From positions 2,170,001-2,234,000 of the forward strand of contig NZ_BIFQ01000002.1 of the NCBI RefSeq assembly GCF_003967515.1: a DNA stretch of 64,000 nt, in the 5' to 3' direction. The notes under the pieces were generated by a model that was given only the letters and a program-made list of their open reading frames with translations, ran no database searches and had not been told where the DNA came from. The stretch is from Dictyobacter aurantiacus. Lineage in GTDB: Bacteria; Chloroflexota; Ktedonobacteria; Ktedonobacterales; Ktedonobacteraceae. Positions within the stretch are counted from its first letter, which is position 1, and each line of letters opens with the position of its first letter. The position numbers were made by a program, and so were the translations under genes. This document shows, piece after piece, positions 25,339 through 34,465 of this stretch.

Positions 25339-26397
25339 TTAGTTGAAAATTTTGAGGCAAACGGGATGGGGCAACTGGAGATTCTCTCCCGTTACCGTAA
25401 GCTTGCCGGTCTGTGTATCAATGCTGTAACTGACAATATTGTTGGAATACTGGTTCGCGACCAGGAGCAAGGTACCATCGGGTGTCAGGGCGAAATTGCG
25501 CGGCCCCTGACCTCCGGTAGAGACGCGTTCGACGTGTATCAGTTTTCCATCGTCGGCATCGATGCTAAAGACCGCAATGCTATCGTCGCCTCGATTTGAC
25601 GCGTAGAGAAAGCGTCCTGATGGATCTATGCGTATCTCGGCGGCGGTATTGGCACTACCTGTGTAATGCGCTGGTAACGTACTGACGGTTTGCACCGTAG
25701 TGAGTGTCTGGATGTCGGGATTGTATGTGAAGGCCGTGATTGTCGAGCTCAACTCATTGATGACATAGGCATAGTTTTGCTGGGGATGAAAGACAAAATG
25801 GCGTGGTCCCGAGCCGGGTTCTACCATGGTATCCCCCTGGACCACCAGTTGGTTAGACATACTATCGAGCTTATAGATGATGATCTTATCCAGCCCCAGA
25901 TCTGGCACATACACATAGCCCCCACTGGGATCAATATTGGTGGAATGTGGATGAGCCGCATCCTGGCGTTCAGTATTGATGCTGCTCCCGTGATGTTGTA
26001 CCTCGTAAGCCAGGTCCCCAAGCTGTCCATCGGGCAGTACTGGATACAGACAGATGTTCCCGCCGAGATAATTCGCCACGGTCAGGTATCTCTCCTGGTC
26101 AGCAAGGGCGAGATGGCATGGCGCCGCTCCATTGGTTGATTGCTCATTGAGCCGTGTCAACTCTCCCGTTTGAGAATTGAGCGCATAAGCCACGACGGAT
26201 CCTGGCTGGTCATTGGTCTCGCTGACGGCGTAGAGGCGTGTCTGATCGGCGTTGACGGTCAGAAAAGAAGGGTTCAGGATGCCTGATGTGCTGTTAACAA
26301 GGGTCAGCTTCCCTGTTTCACTATCCAGCTTGTAAACATAAATGCTTTGCGCATCTTTTTCCGCGTAGGATCCAACATAGACAGTTGAAAGGCTCAT
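25339..26397 (-). CDS. Lactonase family protein (6-phosphogluconolactonase type)
   Basis: 352-aa seven-bladed beta-propeller of the YbhE/lactonase family; repeated blade motifs such as PSGRFLYASNRGDDSIAVFSID and PCHLALADQERYLTVANY are visible. Members hydrolyse 6-phosphogluconolactone to 6-phosphogluconate, so it could act on the product of the F420-dependent dehydrogenase at 19632. Some family members act on other lactones. GAGAGGAA precedes the ATG. It converges with the epimerase gene. Confidence 0.88.
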   Translation of the reverse strand: MSLSTVYVGSYAEKDAQSIYVYKLDSETGKLTLVNSTSGILNPSFLTVNADQTRLYAVSETNDQPGSVVAYALNSQTGELTRLNEQSTNGAAPCHLALADQERYLTVANYLGGNICLYPVLPDGQLGDLAYEVQHHGSSINTERQDAAHPHSTNIDPSGGYVYVPDLGLDKIIIYKLDSMSNQLVVQGDTMVEPGSGPRHFVFHPQQNYAYVINELSSTITAFTYNPDIQTLTTVQTVSTLPAHYTGSANTAAEIRIDPSGRFLYASNRGDDSIAVFSIDADDGKLIHVERVSTGGQGPRNFALTPDGTLLLVANQYSNNIVSYSIDTQTGKLTVTGENLQLPHPVCLKIFN

Positions 26398-26745
26398 TAC
26401 AAATCCGTTCCTCTCTTATGTATGCATATCATAATAGTGATGTTGCTTGTTCCTTTTTGCGTAGAATGTGTCCAGAAGTCAGTGGGTTAGCGCCTGCAGC
26501 ACCAGGCTGAGGTAAGCCTCGCTCCTGGATCTGTGGCATACCACCAATGTGGGCATCGGACATACTGGCAAAAGGGCTTTCATAGAGACACATTCTTATT
26601 ATATGGCACGAGATGCAACTTTCATATGCTCCAGGTGAGCCATCTTTGCTTGACGCCTCAAATTGAGGATGGTAATTTTTTAGCATATTGATAGTCTGAT
26701 TATGTTTGGAACAGACTTGTATTTCTGCTGGAAGAAGGACGACTG
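26398..26745. other. Gap without a supported gene
   Basis: A minus-strand frame crosses this gap (26429-26785) but overlaps the start of the M20 gene and has no recognisable features. No repeat copy is present. It contains the divergent promoters of the lactonase and M20 genes. Confidence 0.45.
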
Positions 26746-28023
26746 ATGGCACTAACTGCAATTGAGCAAAAGGTTCTGGACTCACTGGATGAGGATGGAT
26801 TGCTCGCGTCCGTACGTGAGCTTTTGCGCCTGCCGAGCAGGACCGGGCAGGAGGCGGAGGCGCAGCACTGGCTGGCGCGGCGCATGCGAGACTTTGGACT
26901 GTCCGTCGATGAATGGACCATTGATGTGGCGGAACTGCGACGCCAGGCCTCGTTCCCTGGTATGGAGGTTGATCGCAGTGAGCGCGAAGCGGTTGGACTG
27001 GTCGGTACCTGGCAGGGCGGTAGTGAGGCGGGTCGGCGCCTGATTTTTAACGGCCATATCGATGTCGTGCCCGAGGGAGATCGTACGCAGTGGACCCATG
27101 ATCCCTGGGGCGGCGAACAGGAAGGGGACCTGATCTATGGACGCGGTGCTTGTGATATGAAGGGTGGCTTGATCGCGGCCCTCTACGCGATCAAGGCGAT
27201 TAAAGATTCTGGCGTGGCGCTGCCCGGCTCATTGATGTTGCAGAGCGTGATTGGTGAAGAGGATGGCGGCCTGGGTACGTTCGCGAGCCTGATGCGGGGG
27301 CACAGTGGTGATGCGGCGATTGTGTGTGAACCGACCGACCTCGATGTAGTCCCCGCTCAGGCGGGCGCCCTGACGTTTCTGGTACATGTCAGTGGGAAGT
27401 CAGCCCACGCCTGTATGCGTCTGGAAGGGGTCAGCGCGGTAGAGAAATATCTTGATATCCACCTGGCACTGCTCCAATTAGAGCGCGTACGCAATAGCGA
27501 CGTCACCCATCCTCTGCTGGGAAAATTTGATCTCCCCTATCCTTTGAATATTGGTCGCGTGCAGGCAGGCAACTGGTCCTCTTCCGTGCCGGATGAATTG
27601 CTTTTTGAGGGCCGTATTGGAGTCGCGATGGGCGAGAGTTGTCAGGCGGTGCGCGAGCAATTTGAGCAGACTCTGCACACCCTGGCCGAGACCGATCCCT
27701 GGCTGCGCGACCATCCTTTAACCGTCACATGGACTGGCGGTCAGTTTGAGAGTGGTGAAATCCCTCATGACCATCCTCTGGTACAGAGTTGTGCAGGTTG
27801 CATACAGGAAGTGACTGGTCATGCGCCCACGATTAAAGGTATTACCGCCGGTACTGATCTGCGTCAACTGGTCAATCTGGGCCAGATCCCTGCTCTTCTA
27901 TTGGGACCCGGCGATGTGCGCGTCGCCCACATGCCGGATGAACATGTTCGGGTCTCCGAACTGCTAACAGCCGCGCGCACCTATATCCTGATCGCTCTAC
28001 GCTTCCTGCAGGCGAATCCATAG
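26746..28023 (+). CDS. M20 family deacylase (ArgE/DapE type)
   Basis: 425-aa zinc amidohydrolase of the M20 family that removes an acyl or succinyl group from an amino acid or cleaves a small peptide. Metal-site motifs in order: FNGHIDVVPEG (His, Asp), YGRGACDMKGG (bridging Asp), GEEDGG (catalytic Glu and Glu ligand), CEPTDLDVV, and the C-terminal His in VAHMPDEHV. The lid (dimerisation) domain begins at HVSGKSAHA. AAGGAC precedes the ATG. It is followed by the tetR-P450 operon and a shared pathway is possible, but there is no direct evidence. Confidence 0.9.
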   Translation: MALTAIEQKVLDSLDEDGLLASVRELLRLPSRTGQEAEAQHWLARRMRDFGLSVDEWTIDVAELRRQASFPGMEVDRSEREAVGLVGTWQGGSEAGRRLIFNGHIDVVPEGDRTQWTHDPWGGEQEGDLIYGRGACDMKGGLIAALYAIKAIKDSGVALPGSLMLQSVIGEEDGGLGTFASLMRGHSGDAAIVCEPTDLDVVPAQAGALTFLVHVSGKSAHACMRLEGVSAVEKYLDIHLALLQLERVRNSDVTHPLLGKFDLPYPLNIGRVQAGNWSSSVPDELLFEGRIGVAMGESCQAVREQFEQTLHTLAETDPWLRDHPLTVTWTGGQFESGEIPHDHPLVQSCAGCIQEVTGHAPTIKGITAGTDLRQLVNLGQIPALLLGPGDVRVAHMPDEHVRVSELLTAARTYILIALRFLQANP

Positions 28024-28055
28024 CCTCATTCGATCTTATCGGGCGTCAGCGACAC

Positions 28056-28085
28056 TTGACATGTTCATGCCTCGCTCTTTATAAT
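28056..28085 (+). promoter_or_regulatory. Consensus promoter of the tetR-P450 operon
   Basis: TTGACA at 28056-28061, 18-base spacer, TATAAT at 28080-28085; both boxes match the sigma-70 consensus exactly. The -10 box is inside the 52-bp palindrome. Confidence 0.8.
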
Positions 28086-28127
28086 GTAACCAGATAGTTA
28101 CGTAACTATCTGGTTACATTATAAAGA
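28076..28127. promoter_or_regulatory. Perfect 52-bp palindromic operator
   Basis: Perfect inverted repeat centred between 28101 and 28102; the core is TAACCAGATAGTTAC and its complement GTAACTATCTGGTTA. It covers the -10 box and expected transcription start and ends just before the Shine-Dalgarno of the TetR gene, so it is very likely the autoregulatory operator of that TetR protein. The palindrome also creates a mirrored TATAAT on the other strand. Confidence 0.8.
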
Positions 28128-28141
28128 TGGAGAGGACAGAT

Positions 28142-28816
28142 ATGTCGCCTGATAAGAGAAGAGGCGAGGTCACACGCGAGACGATCCTGATGGCGGCGGA
28201 GGCCGTGTTCGCGGAACATGGTTTTGAGGGGGCGCGCGTCGACGCGATCGCTGAGGCCTCCGGATACAATAAAACCCTGATCTTCCGTTATTTCGGTGAT
28301 AAGCTAGGCCTTTATGTGGCCGTGCTAAAGCATGCTGATAATACGGCGAATGAGTTGCTGGCGCGTGCGTTTGCTCCTTTTCTGGAGGATGATACCACTT
28401 TTCTGTCCGCCTCACAACTGAGGCTGTTTCTTGAAACAATGCTGCAAACCCTGTTTGATTATCTGCTGGAGCATCCCCGTTTTGTGCGCATGATGACCTG
28501 GGAGATGGCCGGGGGGTGGCGGACCTATGCCCAGATCTCCTCGCAGTTTTCGACCGCCGATCGCGACCAGTTCGAGCTTCTTTTCCGTAGGGCGCGAAGC
28601 TCTGGACTGCTGCGGTCTGATTTTATTCCTATATTGCAACTGGCGACAGTGGGGCAGATCTGCCTGACGTATCTGGCCTCCCTCCCTCTCTACCAGGTGA
28701 TGCTGCCGGGCGAGGATATTTCCTCAACCGGGAGCCTGGCACGTGCGCGCGACTATATCATCAGGTTTGTTGTTGCCGGAATGATGGCTGATTCCACAGA
28801 AATTGAAAAACGGTGA
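28142..28816 (+). CDS. TetR family transcriptional regulator
   Basis: 224 aa from the ATG at 28142, chosen because GGAGAGGA lies just upstream; the ATG at 28127 would overlap the operator. The N-terminal HTH is clear: TRETILMAAEAVFAEHGFEGARVDAIAEASGYNKTLIFRYFGDKLGLY. The C-terminal ligand-binding part is helical and typical in length. It is 16 bases from the P450 start, so the two genes form an operon, presumably repressed by this protein through the palindrome upstream and released by a P450 substrate or similar ligand. Confidence 0.92.
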   Translation: MSPDKRRGEVTRETILMAAEAVFAEHGFEGARVDAIAEASGYNKTLIFRYFGDKLGLYVAVLKHADNTANELLARAFAPFLEDDTTFLSASQLRLFLETMLQTLFDYLLEHPRFVRMMTWEMAGGWRTYAQISSQFSTADRDQFELLFRRARSSGLLRSDFIPILQLATVGQICLTYLASLPLYQVMLPGEDISSTGSLARARDYIIRFVVAGMMADSTEIEKR

Positions 28817-28832
28817 AAGGAAGTTGATCCGT

Positions 28833-30050
28833 ATGGCCCAGATCTCCCTGAGCGAGCTTTTCTCGCAGAAACATAATCCCTATCCATTTTACGCGCAACT
28901 GCGCGAGCAGTCTCCCCTCACCAGGTTTCACTGGATGGGGACAGATATGTGGCTGCTGACCAGTTATGATCAGGCCGCCACGATCTTGAAAGATCCACGC
29001 TTCACCATGGACTGGCAGAAAGTGCAGCCGGCGCGGGCTAAGCGTAATTCCTCCGATGAGGCGCCCTCCTCTTATATGCCTCTTGCCTGGAGCAAACACC
29101 TGCTCAATACAGATCCGCCCGATCATACGCGTCTGCGCACGCTGGTATCAAAGGCGTTTACCCCGCGCATGATCGAGCAGTTGCGACCGCGCATCCAGCA
29201 GTTAATGGATGGTTTTCTGGACGCGGTTCAGGCGCGGGGGGAGATGGACCTGGTCGCTGACGCCGCTGTTCCGCTACCGATCGCGGTCATCTCGGATCTG
29301 CTGGGTATTCCAGTAGAGGACCGCAAGCTTTTCCGTACCTGGACACAGATTATTGTCCAGAGCCAGGGCGCCGCTCCCGGGCAAGGAGCATCAGGTCTTG
29401 AGGCCGAGAAAGCATTTGTTCGCTATATCAAAACGTTAATAACTGATAAGAGCGCACATCCTGACGACAGTCTGACAAGTCAACTTGTTCAGGTTGAAGA
29501 GAAAGGAGATAGGTTGAGTGAAGATGAACTCATCTCGATGATTTTCCTGTTGATCACGGCCGGTCATGAAACGACGGTCAATTTGATAGCCAATGGCATG
29601 CTGGCATTGCTTGAGTATCCTGATCAGATGCGGCTCCTGCGTGCCGACTCCTCATTGTTACCCGGGGCCGTCGAGGAGCTGTTGCGCTATACCTCTCCTG
29701 TAACGCTGTCCGGGCCGCGCTGGGCACTTGAAGATGTGCCCCTGCATGGTCAGGTGATCCACAAAGGCGATATGGTCAGGTATGCACTGCTCGCGGCCAA
29801 TACGGATCCACAGCAGTTTCCTGATCCTGACGTGGTGGATATCTTGCGCCGGGAGAATCAGCACGTGGCCTTTGGCAAAGGTATCCACTTTTGCCTGGGG
29901 GCTCCTCTGGCTCGCGTAGAGGGGCAAATCGCAATCGGTACGTTACTACGTCGTCTTCCGCATTTGCGCCTGGCTTGTGATCCCCAACAACTGACCTGGA
30001 AGGAAGGTGGTTCCCTGCGTAACCTGGTCTCCCTACCAGTGACGTTTTAA
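28833..30050 (+). CDS. Cytochrome P450
   Basis: 405-aa soluble bacterial P450 of the CYP107-like type; it uses electrons from an external ferredoxin to hydroxylate or epoxidise a small molecule. The I-helix motif AGHETT (243-248) carries the acid-Thr pair, ExxR is EELLR (about 281-285), and the heme loop FGKGIHFCLG has the thiolate ligand Cys354. The ATG at 28833 has GAAAGGAAG upstream. No ferredoxin or reductase gene is adjacent. Co-regulation with the TetR protein points to detoxification or secondary metabolism. Confidence 0.95.
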   Translation: MAQISLSELFSQKHNPYPFYAQLREQSPLTRFHWMGTDMWLLTSYDQAATILKDPRFTMDWQKVQPARAKRNSSDEAPSSYMPLAWSKHLLNTDPPDHTRLRTLVSKAFTPRMIEQLRPRIQQLMDGFLDAVQARGEMDLVADAAVPLPIAVISDLLGIPVEDRKLFRTWTQIIVQSQGAAPGQGASGLEAEKAFVRYIKTLITDKSAHPDDSLTSQLVQVEEKGDRLSEDELISMIFLLITAGHETTVNLIANGMLALLEYPDQMRLLRADSSLLPGAVEELLRYTSPVTLSGPRWALEDVPLHGQVIHKGDMVRYALLAANTDPQQFPDPDVVDILRRENQHVAFGKGIHFCLGAPLARVEGQIAIGTLLRRLPHLRLACDPQQLTWKEGGSLRNLVSLPVTF

Positions 30051-30070
30051 CCCATCGCGATTGCTTAGAC

Positions 30071-30111
30071 AGAGTCACCAGGCAATTGTCTCATAACTGC
30101 CTGGCGGCTCT
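30071..30111 (+). terminator. Intrinsic terminator of the tetR-P450 operon
   Basis: AGAGTCACCAGGCA pairs with TGCCTGGCGGCTCT (two G-T pairs), 13-base loop, followed shortly by ATATTTTTT. Confidence 0.75.
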
Positions 30112-30131
30112 GCCATATTTTTTGTGTCGTC

Positions 30132-30175
30132 CGTTGTCTACAATGAAATTGCGCGCAATTCGATTGTAGACAACG
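30132..30175. repeat. 44-bp imperfect palindrome between convergent genes
   Basis: CGTTGTCTACAAT and its complement ATTGTAGACAACG flank an AATTGCGCGCAATT core; 20 of 22 pairs match. The half-site resembles GntR-type operators, but the place between two gene ends argues for a terminator or processing site of the glycosidase operon. Confidence 0.6.
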
Positions 30176-30187
30176 TATGCATATTTT

Positions 30188-33100
30188 TTAGAGGAGATGG
30201 ATGCCTCCGAAGCATAGATCGCTGCCGTTATCCTGATGCAGGATCGCTCCCGCGCGGCCGGGCTCGATCTGCACGCGCTGCCCATCCTCTAGCTCAATTT
30301 TACCAGGTTGTGAGCTCTCAGAGACGATGAGGGTAAGCCTTCCCTGCTTTAGTGGTTGCTGTGCTATGAGATATGGGCTCTCTTGCTGGCAGCCGCGACC
30401 GTCTACCGCGAGCACTTCCTGATAGATGGCGCGAATGGCTTCTGTGTTCTGTGACTGTTCAATCGGCAGTCCCGACCAGATGATAGAGCCCTTGCCACGC
30501 GTATATTCACGTATCTGATTGTGGGCCTTCTTGATGTAGGCGATTTTGTCACCGCTATAGATGAACCGATGCCGCTGACCGGCGCGCCCTTGCAGCTCTT
30601 CATAGCGTGAAACCGGCCTGATCTCTGGCAGGTCACGTTCAACATCATCGATATGGATCGGCATGGAGAGGTTATGCTGGTCCTGTCCCAGTACTCCACT
30701 GACCAGGAGCGTCGTCCCTCGTTCTACGAAGGTGAGTAGAGCCTGCCAGGCTGCCTGGGACAGATATTGCACGCCGGGGAGGATGATCGTTTGCGGCTGT
30801 TGCTGCTGTGCGACCAGTTCCTCCAGCTGCTGTTCGCCGACCATCTGTGGAAGAATACCCAGGTCGTAGCCCAGGACGCGAATGCTCTGGCGCGTCGCTT
30901 CCAGGGCCAGGTCAGGACGCAGGAACCATTGTGAATAAGGGATGACGACCCAGGTGGCGGGTGGTTGTGCTGGTTCGATGATGCGCCCTGTGAGCTCCTG
31001 TATCAGGCGTCCCACCTCATGTACCACCTTTAATTCAGGTTTCATACTGCCGTCAGGACGGATCAGGCCGATACTATTCTCGTTATCACTGATCATGTAT
31101 GCATTGATATGCCAGAGCCATTGGATCAGGCCCGCGCCGCGTCCAATAAGCCCTGTTATCAGTTTGCGTTCAAGCAGATAGGCGCATTCCTGTTCGCTGC
31201 GCAGTGGTCGCATATCGACATCGCGTACCAGCATGACCCCGATTTCCTGGATGATATTGGGGCGGCCGATATGCTTATCCAGCAGCATATCGCAGAGCAG
31301 GCTATCGTTATTCCACCACGGATGGGTCGTGCCGTAATCGAGGGCCGGGGCATAGAACTGTGGTGAGATGCGTGAGCAGGCCTCGTCCTGACCGACGCCG
31401 ATCAACGTGGTGCAGCCCGCGGCCCGCATGGCGTCCGAGATCTGCGCCGCCCAGCGCGTAAACATATCCTGTGAGAAGAAGGTATAATCCATCACTTTGA
31501 GCATGTTGCGCGTTTCAGTGCCACGAGGATCGGTAATATAATCGGCTGCCACCGGAAGGGTAACCTGGTCCCAACTGGCGAAATCTCCCGGTGTCTGGCG
31601 CCAGCGCTGCTGCAGTTCCGTGATGCTATAGCGCTCGGCCAGCCAGGCGCGGAAAGCCGCCACTTCATAGCGATCGTAGCTGGGGAGAGGGCGCTGGCTA
31701 AAGATCGTCTGGGGATCGCCGAAGCTGGGTTCGTTGATGAGGTCCCAGGAGAGTAGCTGAACCTGCGCATAGCGGCGAGCCAGAATTGTCACAAAATCCA
31801 GTTGACCCTGTAGCGAGCGAGGATCCAGCCAGGGATTGCAGCCCTCAAAGAGTGGTGGATAAAAGGAAAAGAAGGTAAAGATAAGCTGAATCTGATATTT
31901 GCAGGCGGTCATGACGAACGCGTCGAGCGCCCTCAATGACGACTCATTGATATGGCCGGGATCCATCATCATGTCGCGCCAGCCGGTCCAGATGCCGGTG
32001 CGGATGGTATTGACACCCGCTTGCTTCATGGCGGCGAAATCGGCGTCCCAGCGGGCTGGATTGGGCCGGGCCAGGAACTTGCGCTGCACCTTGCTATCCA
32101 TGTACGTCGTGCCATAAAGTGGGAAGGGCTCGCCCTGGCGGTAAAAATAATCCCGGCCGACCTCCAGATGCAGATCTTTGCTGGCTTCTACCAGGGCCGT
32201 GTCCCATACCCAGAAGCCTGTCTTTTCATGCCATTCCAGTCCTTGCTCATTTTCGAAGCATATCTCTACGCTGTAGAGCCCCGCTTCCTGCAACGAATCT
32301 GATAGCTGAACGCTGATTTCCTGCACATAGGGAGATCCCGGCAGTTCTGCATTGAAGGTCTGCGCAACCTCTCCTTGAGGGGTGGAGACCGTTATCTCCA
32401 CGTGATGGCCCTGGCGTGCACGTGATGAGATGGTCACAGCGGGTGTTTCGCCCGGACGATAGCAGGCCTGCTGAGGCCACGCCTGCAGCACCGTCGCGCC
32501 AGCCGCAGCCTGAAGCATGAATTGCTGGATCGGTTCCGCGATGGTCAGCCACGACTCGGGTGTCGCGGGTTTCCATGGGGAGAGCAACCAGCGCCCGCCC
32601 TGAAAGCGTCCTGATTGTTGATCGAGCAGAGAGATCAACGTGGCCAGGTGACCGTCTCCTTCTTCGGGTACCTGGTTATCCAGGTAGAGCAGTGGCGTTA
32701 AGAGGGTGTCGAAGGGACCAGCCGCTCCCATATCTTCTGGATGATCAGAGACCTGGGTGAGTTTGGGATAAAATGACCAGCAGGAGCCGGCCTGTGCGGC
32801 CGCTAACGATGGCATCTGTGGAATATGCGTAAAGAGAGGACCTGTGACGGCGGACGCGTTTACACGCAAAGTGGCTTCAGGAAGTTGGAGCGCAAAAGAT
32901 GGCCCTAGATAGATCTGCTGGGCGTACGCCTGCTGTTCGGCTTCGACGCTTCCATCTGCGCGTACAGGACGTGTAAAGGGCATGCCGCCAAATATCGCTA
33001 TATTGCCGCCGCGCTTCAGATATTCCACAAGAGAGGGCCACGCATCTTTGGGAAAATAGGGACCATGAAATGAAATAAAGAGCTCTACATGTTCTTGTAG

Positions 33101-33244
33101 GGCGGAACTGAGCGTTGCGGCATCCACAAAACGCGCCTCACCGGGAATAAGCTGCTCCAGGGTCTGGGGAGAGTGCCAATCGGGATAGGCTCGGTCGGAA
33201 AAAACAAGAAACTTCGTTTGCCTACGAATTTGTGTGTGCGCCAT
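30188..33244 (-). CDS. Large glycoside hydrolase (clan A, GH5/GH42-like)
   Basis: 1018 aa from the ATG at 33244 (GAGAG upstream). The first 240 residues look like a GATase/ThuA-like domain (LFISFHGPYFPKDAW, GGNIAIFGGMPF), then a beta-sandwich, then a TIM barrel starting near YGTTYMDSKVQRKF. The barrel has WDLINEPSFGD, where NEP holds the general acid/base, and IIQEIGVM, where the Glu is the likely nucleophile. A second GATase-like domain follows (WVVIPYSQWFLRPDL, TIILPGVQYLS), as in beta-galactosidase trimerisation domains. No signal peptide, so it cleaves imported oligosaccharides. It is last in the sugar-transport operon; the substrate is unknown. Confidence 0.85.
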   Translation of the reverse strand: MAHTQIRRQTKFLVFSDRAYPDWHSPQTLEQLIPGEARFVDAATLSSALQEHVELFISFHGPYFPKDAWPSLVEYLKRGGNIAIFGGMPFTRPVRADGSVEAEQQAYAQQIYLGPSFALQLPEATLRVNASAVTGPLFTHIPQMPSLAAAQAGSCWSFYPKLTQVSDHPEDMGAAGPFDTLLTPLLYLDNQVPEEGDGHLATLISLLDQQSGRFQGGRWLLSPWKPATPESWLTIAEPIQQFMLQAAAGATVLQAWPQQACYRPGETPAVTISSRARQGHHVEITVSTPQGEVAQTFNAELPGSPYVQEISVQLSDSLQEAGLYSVEICFENEQGLEWHEKTGFWVWDTALVEASKDLHLEVGRDYFYRQGEPFPLYGTTYMDSKVQRKFLARPNPARWDADFAAMKQAGVNTIRTGIWTGWRDMMMDPGHINESSLRALDAFVMTACKYQIQLIFTFFSFYPPLFEGCNPWLDPRSLQGQLDFVTILARRYAQVQLLSWDLINEPSFGDPQTIFSQRPLPSYDRYEVAAFRAWLAERYSITELQQRWRQTPGDFASWDQVTLPVAADYITDPRGTETRNMLKVMDYTFFSQDMFTRWAAQISDAMRAAGCTTLIGVGQDEACSRISPQFYAPALDYGTTHPWWNNDSLLCDMLLDKHIGRPNIIQEIGVMLVRDVDMRPLRSEQECAYLLERKLITGLIGRGAGLIQWLWHINAYMISDNENSIGLIRPDGSMKPELKVVHEVGRLIQELTGRIIEPAQPPATWVVIPYSQWFLRPDLALEATRQSIRVLGYDLGILPQMVGEQQLEELVAQQQQPQTIILPGVQYLSQAAWQALLTFVERGTTLLVSGVLGQDQHNLSMPIHIDDVERDLPEIRPVSRYEELQGRAGQRHRFIYSGDKIAYIKKAHNQIREYTRGKGSIIWSGLPIEQSQNTEAIRAIYQEVLAVDGRGCQQESPYLIAQQPLKQGRLTLIVSESSQPGKIELEDGQRVQIEPGRAGAILHQDNGSDLCFGGIHLL

Positions 33245-33291
33245 AAGATTTCTCTCTTGATCTAACAATGTGTCTTACTCTTGTCATAGTG

Positions 33292-33392
33292 GAGGTCATA
33301 TGAGTGCCCCCATACGTGCGGCCGCGCTCGTTTTACATATTGGTGCAGCAGGGGCGCAGATGCGCCCCTGCTGCACCAATATGTAAAACGAG
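33292..33392 (+). repeat. Modular palindromic repeat, copy E (prefix-hairpin)
   Basis: Prefix GTGCCCCCATACGT to GCGGCCGC (33318-33325). The hairpin has 31-bp perfect arms at 33327-33357/33362-33392 with loop AGAT and inner stem TGGTGCAGCAGGGGCGC. The suffix module is absent; the permease stop codon lies 20 bases further. It is the only copy inside an operon, between the permease and glycosidase genes. Confidence 0.9.
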
Positions 33393-33412
33393 AATGTTCA
33401 GTCCTGAACATT
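33393..33412 (-). terminator. Short perfect hairpin at the permease stop
   Basis: AATGTTCAG-TC-CTGAACATT, touching the stop codon of the minus-strand permease. With repeat copy E it makes two stacked hairpins that could lower read-through into the glycosidase gene. Confidence 0.5.
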
Positions 33413-34317
33413 TACTTCACATCAGCAATGCTGACACCACTATCGATGTAGCGTTGCCCTATGGCATAGAGGATCACTGGAACGACCAGAGCAACCAGTG
33501 TCGCGGCCATCAACTGTGGATCAACTGATTTGAAGGGGTTAGAGAAGAAGAGTAACCCCAGGGGAACTGTACGGTTCGCGTCGCTACTGAGGTAGATCAA
33601 TGGACCCCAGGCGTCGCGCCAGCTGCTCAGGAACGTGAAGATGGCTACCACGATCAGAACCGGTCGTGATTGCGGCAGGATCATATTCCAGAAGATGCGG
33701 AAGCTGCCGCAGCCATCGATGCGCGCGGCCTCATCGATCTCGCGCGGCAGGCCGATGAAGAACTGCCGGAACAGAAAGATGTTAAATGCGCTCCCAAAGA
33801 GCTGTGGCACGATAATCGGCAGATAGGTATCGATCCAGCCGAGATTCCTGAAGATGATGTAGAGCGGAATAGTATACATTTGAGATGGAATCATCATCGT
33901 TGCTAGCAGCAGTACAAACAGCGGGGTCCGTCCGCGGAAACGGAAACGCGCGAAACCATAGGCGACGATCGCCGATGAAAAGGTGGTCGCGATGACCGCA
34001 AAGATGGCCAACCAGATGCTATTGAATATATAATGAGCGAAATTATATTGGGTGAAGACCTCAACATAGTTGGACCATTGCATAGGATTGGGTATCCATT
34101 GAATGGGGATCGCGAAATACTGAAACTCGTTCTTCAATGAAGATGAGACCAACCAGAGAAACGGCATCAAAATCAGGAAGCTCAATATGATCAGGATGGC
34201 ATACGTCCAGATATAGCTCAGGCGCAACAACTGTCGGCCTCGTCTTTGTCGTCTCTGATTAAACGTTTGTGTTGTTGTAGAAGAAGACGGCCTTCCAGCC
34301 CTCTGTATCGTACTCAT
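33412..34317 (-). CDS. ABC sugar transporter permease (MalG type)
   Basis: 301 aa, six predicted membrane helices, N-terminal basic tail (RRQRRGRQLLRLSY). The permease EAA loop that docks on the ATPase is EIDEAARIDGCGSFRIFWNMILPQSRP. It belongs to the CUT1 carbohydrate uptake family and works with the permease and binding protein genes upstream on the same strand. The ATPase gene is not in the operon, so a shared MsmK-like ATPase elsewhere is likely. Confidence 0.93.
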   Translation of the reverse strand: MSTIQRAGRPSSSTTTQTFNQRRQRRGRQLLRLSYIWTYAILIILSFLILMPFLWLVSSSLKNEFQYFAIPIQWIPNPMQWSNYVEVFTQYNFAHYIFNSIWLAIFAVIATTFSSAIVAYGFARFRFRGRTPLFVLLLATMMIPSQMYTIPLYIIFRNLGWIDTYLPIIVPQLFGSAFNIFLFRQFFIGLPREIDEAARIDGCGSFRIFWNMILPQSRPVLIVVAIFTFLSSWRDAWGPLIYLSSDANRTVPLGLLFFSNPFKSVDPQLMAATLVALVVPVILYAIGQRYIDSGVSIADVK

Positions 34318-34465
34318 AACCTCGCCTTTCGTTGCGAAAGATTCTTTCCCTCACTCTTCTCTGCCGCCGTGGGCGTCAACAGGTGAACTGCAAAGCTTTG
34401 CTTTTTCCCCCTTGTTCAGAGGGACAACACCGTCTTGTCTCCACCAGATTTTCTGTCAATAGTGC

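Noticed and set aside
26429..26785. 118-aa minus-strand frame upstream of the M20 gene
   Set aside because: Overlaps the start and RBS of the M20 gene and has no recognisable domain.
33304..33528. Frames through repeat copy E
   Set aside because: They cross the hairpin and the end of the permease gene on the other strand.
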